From Planctomycetaceae bacterium (GTDB lineage Bacteria > Planctomycetota > Phycisphaerae > Phycisphaerales > SM1A02), in NCBI GenBank assembly GCA_027488415.1, contig JAIYBS010000037.1, positions 1 through 11,707 on the forward strand: a DNA stretch of 11,707 nucleotides, written 5' to 3'. Shown here in pieces: positions 6,902 to 11,707 of this stretch. The translations under genes and the position numbers were made by a program. Numbering within the stretch: position 1 is the first letter of the stretch; every line of letters begins with the position of its first letter. The notes beneath the pieces were generated by a model. The model worked only from the letters and a program-made list of their open reading frames with translations, was not told the DNA's origin and made no database searches.

Positions 6902-6930
6902 ATGATCCGCGACACGAGGCACCGCTCCAA
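6902..6930 (-). promoter_or_regulatory. Weak candidate promoter, leftward, in the divergent intergenic region
   Basis: On the minus strand, TTGGAG (plus-strand 6925-6930) and GATCAT (plus-strand 6902-6907) are separated by 17 bases. Each matches its consensus only partly, so this is a weak candidate. The whole gap between the two divergent starts (6830-7068) holds no other gene that I can support. Confidence 0.22.
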
Positions 6931-6982
6931 TCGGGACGGTTCCTCGATGGCGACGCCGGCTGAAGTTGGGGGTCTGTCCGCG

Positions 6983-7011
6983 ATGACGCCGCTCCGGGCG
7001 AGTCGTACAAC
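6983..7011 (+). promoter_or_regulatory. Weak candidate promoter, rightward, for the dockerin-tagged gene
   Basis: ATGACG (6983-6988) and TACAAC (7006-7011) are separated by 17 bases and lie 57 bases before the ATG at 7069. The match was read by eye and is partial. Confidence 0.28.
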
Positions 7012-7056
7012 CTCATCCTCGCGACGATCCCGCGTCGGGACGTCGTGAACGAACGC

Positions 7057-7063
7057 AAGGAGG
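7057..7063 (+). promoter_or_regulatory. Strong ribosome binding site fixing the start at 7069
   Basis: AAGGAGG lies 5 bases before the ATG at 7069. The GTG at 7045 in the same frame has no such site and would place charged residues in front of the signal peptide. Confidence 0.8.
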
Positions 7064-7068
7064 TCGGG

Positions 7069-8859
7069 ATGCATCGTCTCAGCAAGTCCGTGTTCAGTTC
7101 CGTGGCCGTCGGCGCCGTCGGGCAGGCAGCGCTCGCCGGTGGATTCGCCTGGCAGACAATCGCCAACAACGGGCAGGCGATGCCCGGTTCCTCGTCGCTT
7201 TTCAACAGCTACAACCAGCCATCCATCAACTCGGACGGGTTGGTCGTCTTCCGGGCTCGAAGCAAGGGGCCCCAGCAGCCGGTGCGCGGCGTCTACGCGG
7301 TGCATGCCGGCGGCGGTCCGATCTCGGTCGTCGCGGAGGTCTCGGACGAGGTTCCGCAGCCGAACAACACGCCCGGAATCGGTGGCGAGGGGCTTGCGAC
7401 ATTCCGCGAATTCCCGTCGTTCCCGCGGATCGACTCCGCATCGGCGATGATGGCGACCCGCGCGCAGTCGCAGCCGACCTGGACGTACATGCTTCCCGAC
7501 GGCACCGAGACGCGGGTCGGTACCGCGGGCGTGTACGCCACCGTCGGAGGCGTGCTTCGCACCGGTGCATCGCTGCTCGGCGCAGTCGCCGACGCGGGCA
7601 CCGGCGCGCTGGTATTCCCCTGGTGGCAGGTGCCCGGCACCGCGCCCGGTACCCGGTTCGACCAGTTTCCGGGTGCGGCGTCGCCCTGCGACGGCGAGTT
7701 CATCGTCTTCAAGGGCAACTGGACGGACGTCGCCGCGGCGACGGGCCGCACGGGCGTGTACTTCAGGAGCATGACCGCCATGGGCGGGAATGCCCCGGTG
7801 ACGCGGATCGCCGATTCGACGATGCTCATTCCGGATCAGCCGAAGGGAGGCTCGGTCCCGTTCGGGTCAACCGCCCCCCCGAGCGCTGCATTCGGGACTG
7901 CCGTGTTCCTCGGCCTTGATTCCGAGGAAGCTCCGACGATGGGCGGCATCTACCTCGCTGCTCTCGAGGCCGACCCCGAGCTTCGCCCGGTCGTGCGCAT
8001 CGGCGATCCCGTGCCGGGGGCCGATCCGGGCTCGACCTTCGTGCGCATCGGCGAGGCGCTCTCGTTCGACGGTCGATGGGTGGCGTTCTGGGGTGCGTGG
8101 GGAACCCGGATGACGCCCCGTGTCCTGACATGCCCGGTGGACGGTAATGCCGACCTGATCGCGTTCTGCAATGAGGAGTATCCCGACGGGTTCCTCGTCG
8201 AGGTTCCGGAGCACCAGGGCTTCTTCGCTGCCGACGTGAGTTCCGGTGCCATCCACGCGATCGCGGTCACGGGCGATGGCATCGACGACATGATGTACTG
8301 GAACTTCTCCGGCAGCCCGCCCGGATCGGGTGAGGGCGACGAGGGCGGCGACCAGGAACTCCCGCGCTGGAGGTCTGCGTCCTTCGTCGCGATCGCCGGC
8401 ACCGGTCCGGGCACGTTCCAGGCCGCTTTCAAGGCGCGGAGCGGCTCGACGGACGCCATCTTTCTCCGGAACGGCCCTTACGGCGCGGTCGCAGCGCCCA
8501 TCGTTGGGACTTCGACGAACGGCAGCGCAGTGGATGCGCAGGCCCCCGCCGGATCGTCCGTCACCGCGGTCGGCATCGAGCGTGATGCGCTCCGCGGAGG
8601 CCGCCTCGCGATGACGGCGAGCATGCTCGACGTGGTCAGCGGCGAGTCGTGGGCGGGCGTTTACGTCACGGACGTGCCCGGCCCGCACGGATGCGCCGGC
8701 GACCTGAACGGCGACGGCAGCGTCGGGGGCGCCGACCTCGGGCTGCTCCTCACCGAGTGGGGATGCCCCGCTTCATGCATCGCCGACATCGACGGCGATG
8801 GTGCGGTCGGCGGGAGCGACCTTGGGCTCATGATGACGGCATGGGGACCGTGCCGCTGA
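7069..8859 (+). CDS. Large secreted protein with C-terminal dockerin-like repeats
   Basis: The product is 596 residues. It begins with a signal peptide (MHRLSKSVFSSVAVGAVGQA, cleavage likely near ALAGG). The body, about residues 30-535, has recurring units of the kind SDGLVVFRARSKG, GVYAVHAGGG, VVRIGDPVPGADPGSTF and LSFDGRWVAFWG, where strands alternate with Gly/Pro turns. This suggests a beta-propeller-like fold and resembles secreted planctomycete proteins of unknown function. The C-terminus carries two calcium-loop repeats 28 residues apart: D545-L-N547-G-D549-G-S-V followed by GGADLGLLLTEWG, and D573-I-D575-G-D577-G-A-V followed by GGSDLGLMMTAWG. Cys residues flank them (GCAGD, GCPASC, WGPC). 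Such dockerin-like pairs probably mediate attachment or assembly outside the cell; no cohesin gene lies in the window. No enzymatic motif was recognised. The gene diverges from the PEP-CTERM-like gene and converges on the ABC ATPase gene. Confidence 0.88.
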   Translation: MHRLSKSVFSSVAVGAVGQAALAGGFAWQTIANNGQAMPGSSSLFNSYNQPSINSDGLVVFRARSKGPQQPVRGVYAVHAGGGPISVVAEVSDEVPQPNNTPGIGGEGLATFREFPSFPRIDSASAMMATRAQSQPTWTYMLPDGTETRVGTAGVYATVGGVLRTGASLLGAVADAGTGALVFPWWQVPGTAPGTRFDQFPGAASPCDGEFIVFKGNWTDVAAATGRTGVYFRSMTAMGGNAPVTRIADSTMLIPDQPKGGSVPFGSTAPPSAAFGTAVFLGLDSEEAPTMGGIYLAALEADPELRPVVRIGDPVPGADPGSTFVRIGEALSFDGRWVAFWGAWGTRMTPRVLTCPVDGNADLIAFCNEEYPDGFLVEVPEHQGFFAADVSSGAIHAIAVTGDGIDDMMYWNFSGSPPGSGEGDEGGDQELPRWRSASFVAIAGTGPGTFQAAFKARSGSTDAIFLRNGPYGAVAAPIVGTSTNGSAVDAQAPAGSSVTAVGIERDALRGGRLAMTASMLDVVSGESWAGVYVTDVPGPHGCAGDLNGDGSVGGADLGLLLTEWGCPASCIADIDGDGAVGGSDLGLMMTAWGPCR

Positions 8860-8874
8860 TCGGCGGCGCGTCTC

Positions 8875-8917
8875 GGTGCGCGGGCGGTGCCGGCATCACC
8901 GGTACTGCCCGCGCACC
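8875..8917. terminator. 19-bp hairpin shared by convergent genes, ATPase stop codon in the loop
   Basis: Arm 8875-8893 (GGTGCGCGGGCGGTGCCGG) pairs along its whole length with 8899-8917 around the loop CATCA. In rightward RNA the only deviations are two G-U pairs (8886 with 8906, 8889 with 8903); in leftward RNA the same positions become A-C mismatches, so the structure is strongest for the rightward gene that ends at 8859. The loop contains the stop codon of the leftward ATPase gene (8896-8898), and the right arm encodes its last residues. No T run follows on either side. Confidence 0.65.
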
Positions 8918-9708
8918 AGCTCGCACGCCGCGGCGTCGAACCGGTCGTCGCGGCGCATCTGCGTGAACAGTCCGAGGAGGTCCGCCTCGCCGAGGCGGCG
9001 CTTCTCGGCGCCGCGCACGTCGAGGTAGACGCGGCCGCGGTGCATCGCGATCAGCCGGTCGCCGAGCGTCGCGGCCTGCTGCATGGAGTGCGTGACCATC
9101 AGCGTGGTCGAGCTGCTCCGCGCGACCAGGCGCACCGTGAGGTCGATCACCAGCTCCGCGCTCCGCGGGTCGAGCGCCGCCGTGTGCTCGTCGAGGAGCA
9201 GCACGCGCGGGTTCGTGAGCGTCGCCATCAAGAGCGTGATCGACTGCCGCTGTCCGCCGGAGAGGAGCCCGATCGGGTCGTCGAGGCGGTGCTCGAGGCC
9301 GAGGCCGATCTGCGCCAGGAGGTCCCGCCACTCGCCGCGCTTCGCCCCGCGCAGGAGCGGCGCGAGGGTGCGCCACTTGCCGCGCTTGGAGGCGAGCGCC
9401 AGGTTCTCGGCGACGGTGAGTCCGGGCGCCGTGCCCGCGAACGGGTCCTGGAAGACGCGCCCGACGAGGTGCGCGCGCCGGTGCTCCGGCCAGCCGGAAA
9501 TGTCGGTTCCGTCGACGAGGACTCGGCCGGCGTCGAGCTCGAACGCGCCGCTCACCGCGCCCTGCAGGGTGCTCTTGCCGGAGCCGTTCGTGCCGATGAC
9601 GACGGTGAACGATCCCGCCTCGAGCTCGAGGTCGACGCCCGCCAGCGCGCGAACCTCGTTCGCGGTGCCGGGGTTGAAGGTCTTACGGACGCCGTCAAGC
9701 CGGAGCAC
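8896..9708 (-). CDS. ABC transporter ATPase, TrpXYZ-like (amino-acid type) importer family
   Basis: The product is 270 residues, with every ATPase motif intact: Walker A GTNGSGKST (39-47), Q-loop Q87 in VFQDPF, signature LSGGQRQ (149-155), Walker B VLLLDE (169-174), and switch His H207 in VTHS. The stretch LSGGQRQ-SITLLMATLTNP followed by VLLLDEHTAALDP is typical of the ATPases that pair with ABC_sub_bind (PF04392) and BPD_transp_2 importers, the tryptophan/tyrosine-like group. The start is a GTG at 9708, supported by GAGGAGG (plus-strand 9714-9720) five bases upstream; the gene overlaps the permease gene by 14 bases. It would sit on the cytoplasmic face and hydrolyse ATP to drive the permease. 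The substrate cannot be read from the ATPase, and the family includes members for other small solutes. The stop codon lies in the loop of the hairpin at 8875-8917. Confidence 0.92.
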   Translation of the reverse strand: MLRLDGVRKTFNPGTANEVRALAGVDLELEAGSFTVVIGTNGSGKSTLQGAVSGAFELDAGRVLVDGTDISGWPEHRRAHLVGRVFQDPFAGTAPGLTVAENLALASKRGKWRTLAPLLRGAKRGEWRDLLAQIGLGLEHRLDDPIGLLSGGQRQSITLLMATLTNPRVLLLDEHTAALDPRSAELVIDLTVRLVARSSSTTLMVTHSMQQAATLGDRLIAMHRGRVYLDVRGAEKRRLGEADLLGLFTQMRRDDRFDAAACELVRGQYR

Positions 9709-10633
9709 GGGAACCTCCTCCGCGCCGGGCGCGCAGGCCCGCGAGCCAGCCCGGCCCGACGATCGCGGCGAGCACCACCACCGCGGTGACGAGCTTCAGG
9801 TCGTTTGCGTCGAGCCCCGCCCGGATCGCGAGCGCCACGAGCAGCCGGAACAGCACCGCGCCCATGATCGCTCCCGTCACCGCGAGCCCGATGGATCGCA
9901 CGGGTCCGACGAGCGTCTGCCCGAGGATCACGCTCGCGAGCCCGAGCACGATCACGCCGATCCCCATCTGCGCGTCGGCGAACGCCTGCATCTGCGCGAA
10001 CAGCGCGCCCGAGAGCGCGACCAGCGCGTTCGACATCGCGAGCCCGAGCACGGTCATCCGGTCGGTGCTGGTGCCGAGCGCGCGGAGCATGCGCGCGTTC
10101 TCGCCCGTCGCTCGCATCGCGGCGCCGAGCTCGGTCCGCAGGAAGAGCGTGAGCGCGATCCCGACGGCGGCGGCAACAATCGCGCAGGTGAGCAGCGTGC
10201 CGAGGTCGGCGGACGGCACGTCGTAGCCCGCGATCCGCACCGACGGCCCGAAGGCGCGCTGCGCGAACGCGTCGAGCGGCGTGAACACCGTGCTGCCGGC
10301 GATCTGCAGGTTGCTCGAGCCGAGCACGCGGAGGTTGACCGAGTACAGCGCGGTCATCATCAGGATGCCCGAGAGCAGCGCGTTCACCTTGAACCGCACG
10401 TGCACGAGCCCGGTGATGCTGCCCGCGATCGCGCCGCCCGCCATGCCCGCGGCGGTGGCGCTCGCCGGATCCCAACCCTCCTTCAGGCACCGCGCGGCGA
10501 TCGCCGCACCGAGCGGGAACGATCCGTCGGCCGTGATGTCCGGGATCTGGTAGACGCGGAACGAGAGGAAGATCCCGACCGCGAGCACGGCGAAGATCAG
10601 CCCGATGGCGAGCGTCGCGACGAGGAGGCTCAC
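9695..10633 (-). CDS. ABC transporter permease, BPD_transp_2 / TrpY-like
   Basis: The product is 312 residues with about eight or nine hydrophobic segments, starting VSLLVATLAIGLIFAVLAVG. The sequence FRVYQIPDITADGSFPLGAA near the N-terminus and LGAAMRATGENARMLRALGT in the middle are features of the PF02653 permeases that work with ABC_sub_bind binding proteins; the latter contains the likely coupling helix that contacts the ATPase. The GTG at 10633 overlaps the stop of the STAS gene as GTGA, which decides the start. The same frame stays open upstream to 11233, but that part is Arg/Gly/Ala-rich and is an out-of-frame reading of the STAS gene. The C-terminus ends in a basic tail (RARRGGGSRAPA). 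It forms the membrane channel of an importer with the ATPase that follows. The solute-binding protein usual for this family is absent from the window and may lie beyond 11707. Substrate unknown. Confidence 0.9.
   Translation of the reverse strand: MSLLVATLAIGLIFAVLAVGIFLSFRVYQIPDITADGSFPLGAAIAARCLKEGWDPASATAAGMAGGAIAGSITGLVHVRFKVNALLSGILMMTALYSVNLRVLGSSNLQIAGSTVFTPLDAFAQRAFGPSVRIAGYDVPSADLGTLLTCAIVAAAVGIALTLFLRTELGAAMRATGENARMLRALGTSTDRMTVLGLAMSNALVALSGALFAQMQAFADAQMGIGVIVLGLASVILGQTLVGPVRSIGLAVTGAIMGAVLFRLLVALAIRAGLDANDLKLVTAVVVLAAIVGPGWLAGLRARRGGGSRAPA
9714..9720 (-). promoter_or_regulatory. Ribosome binding site of the ABC ATPase gene
   Basis: On the minus strand this reads GAGGAGG, five bases before the GTG at 9708. 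It lies inside the permease gene and decides the non-ATG start. Confidence 0.7.
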
Positions 10634-11707
10634 CGGGCACCCCCGATCCTGATGGCCCACGCCACGCCCCGGACAAAGCGCGTCTCCGTGCCGTCCGCCG
10701 CGCGCAACGCGTGCATCACCCCGCGCAGCGGCTGCTCGGCGAGCAGCCGCGCCGCGGCGGAGATGTCCGTGGTCGTCGCGGGAACCGGCCGGTACGCCGC
10801 GATGGCCGCGTGCGCGTGGAGCGCGACCGGGCCCGCATCCGTGAGCGTGGCCGCGACGGCCGGATCGACCTGGATTCGTTGGTCCGGGAGCGCCGCGACG
10901 CCGACCACGACCATCGATTCGCCGGCGTGCATCGGCTCCCCGGCGAAGCGGATGGCTGTGCGGAGCCGCGCGTCGTCCATCGACGCGGCATCGCTCTCCC
11001 AGCGATCGGGCGACGTCCGGGCCCACGCGCCGAACGCCCCCGCGCACTCGCCCACGGCCACGAAGGCGACCGGCCCGCCGGCGGCGTTCGCGAGCCGGGC
11101 GGCGAGCGACGAGATCGCGACCGGCGCGGTGCCGCTTCGCTCGAACTGCGCGCGCAGGGCGACCGGTCCGTCCACCGCAATCGCGTCCCACGCGGCGCAT
11201 CGGCTCCCGCCACCGTCCTCGGAGGCCACGCAATCCGGCCTCGGCGCGTCGGCTGGCGCGACGGCGACGGTGCCGCCGACCGCAAGCCCCTCGCCGAACA
11301 GCCCTGCGGCGCCGACCACGTCCGCCGCGAGCCCGAGGTGCCCGAGCGCCAGCATGCCCGGCGCCGCGTGGAGCATCTGCCGGGTGACCGTCCGTGCCTC
11401 GCCGCGTCCGGCGTGGAGCAGGGTGGCGGTGCCCGACCAGCCATCACCGATGTCGATGGACGAGGAATCGCGCTCCGCGGCCTGCCGCGGCGCGGGCGTC
11501 CCCATCAGCATCGCGTCGAGCCGCGACACGCGGAGCATGCGGTGGACCTCGTCGCTCGCGTCCACCACCGCGAGCACGCCGCCGACGGCGCGGAAGCGCT
11601 GCACCGCGCGCAGCAGCACGCCGATCCCAACCGACGAGATGAACGTCACCTGCGCGAGGTCGACCTCGATCCGCGCGCGCCCGAGCCGGATGGCCGCCTC
11701 GAGCTCC
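10630..11707 (-). CDS. STAS-domain protein with unrecognised C-terminal region (5' end outside window)
   Basis: The frame is open from the right edge of the window to the TGA at 10632-10630, giving about 358 residues; the GTG at 11649 is internal to the STAS domain. The first visible part (RARIEVDLAQVTFISSVGIG, then VLLRAVQRF and GGVLAVVDASDEVHRMLRVS) is a STAS domain of the anti-sigma-factor-antagonist type. The loop reads SSVG where classic antagonists have D-S-S/T-G, so the Asp is missing and only part of the Ser pair is kept; phosphorylation control is uncertain. The remaining 280 or so residues are Ala/Gly/Val-rich with blocks such as GPVAFVAVGECAGAFGAW, ESMVVVGVAALPDQ and AIAAYRPVPATTTDI. 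I do not recognise the family. The region looks soluble and may contain repeated alpha/beta units. It has no signal peptide in view and is coupled to the permease by the GTGA overlap, suggesting a regulatory role for the transporter or a shared sensory pathway. Coding is sure, function is not. Confidence 0.8.
   Translation of the reverse strand, partial: ELEAAIRLGRARIEVDLAQVTFISSVGIGVLLRAVQRFRAVGGVLAVVDASDEVHRMLRVSRLDAMLMGTPAPRQAAERDSSSIDIGDGWSGTATLLHAGRGEARTVTRQMLHAAPGMLALGHLGLAADVVGAAGLFGEGLAVGGTVAVAPADAPRPDCVASEDGGGSRCAAWDAIAVDGPVALRAQFERSGTAPVAISSLAARLANAAGGPVAFVAVGECAGAFGAWARTSPDRWESDAASMDDARLRTAIRFAGEPMHAGESMVVVGVAALPDQRIQVDPAVAATLTDAGPVALHAHAAIAAYRPVPATTTDISAAARLLAEQPLRGVMHALRAADGTETRFVRGVAWAIRIGGAR

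Noticed and set aside
8121..8130. TGTCCTGACA, sharing the CCTGACA half-site of the dab operator
   Set aside because: It lies within the coding region of the dockerin-tagged protein with no promoter nearby, and the second half-site and spacing do not match; chance is likely.
8887..9789. 300-residue plus-strand frame opposite the ABC ATPase
   Set aside because: The ATPase on the minus strand has every Walker motif; the opposite frame is a compositional shadow.
10634..11233. N-terminal extension of the permease frame to 11233
   Set aside because: The extra 200 residues are Arg/Gly/Ala-rich nonsense in the frame offset from the STAS gene; the GTGA overlap at 10633-10630 is the natural start.

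Overview
The window is GC-rich (by eye well above 60%) and gene-dense, and it looks like a chromosomal segment of a planctomycete, most likely class Phycisphaerae. The assignment rests on three things: a secreted protein ending in two dockerin-like calcium-binding repeats of the form GDLNGDGSVGGADLGLLLTE, a second secreted protein ending in a PEP-CTERM-like sorting tail (VPGPA, hydrophobic stretch, Arg-rich end), and a short secreted Cys-rich metal-binding protein of a kind common in that phylum. This is inference from protein style; no rRNA or marker gene is present.

Layout. (1) 2-1021 (+): the 3' part of an unrecognised, probably all-helical toroid-like protein. (2) 1119-5367 (+): a three-gene, translationally coupled operon made of dabB (NuoL-like proton-conducting membrane subunit), dabA (DUF2309/UPF0753 zinc protein with a carbonic-anhydrase-like site) and a small winged-helix regulator. 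This is an inorganic-carbon (DAB) uptake system. A sigma70-like promoter and a perfect 7-4-7 inverted repeat lie directly in front of dabB, with the repeat covering the expected transcription start and the ribosome binding site. The third gene is the obvious candidate to bind it. (3) 5465-5968 (+): a secreted protein with two tandem TRASH/YHS-like Cys modules, followed by a GC-rich hairpin. (4) 6023-6829 (-) and 7069-8859 (+): two divergent secreted proteins with different C-terminal tags (PEP-CTERM-like and dockerin-like). (5) 8896-11707 (-): an ABC-transporter operon reading right to left. It has a STAS-domain protein (5' end outside the window), a BPD_transp_2-type permease and an ATPase of the tryptophan/tyrosine-type (TrpXYZ-like) family, all overlapping. 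The solute-binding protein normally found with such a pair is not in the window.

How the parts work together. DabA and DabB are expected to form one membrane-associated complex in which proton flow through DabB drives one-way hydration of CO2 to bicarbonate in DabA, and the regulator probably controls the operon. The permease and ATPase form one importer, and the STAS protein is coupled to them by a 4-nt GTGA overlap. The convergent genes ending at 8859 and 8896 share a long hairpin that has the ATPase stop codon in its loop.

Most notable items: the compact DAB operon with its own regulator and operator, the STAS protein fused to an unrecognised region in an ABC operon, and the 19-bp hairpin at 8875-8917. 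I see no CRISPR array, tRNA, rRNA, transposase or clear mobile element.
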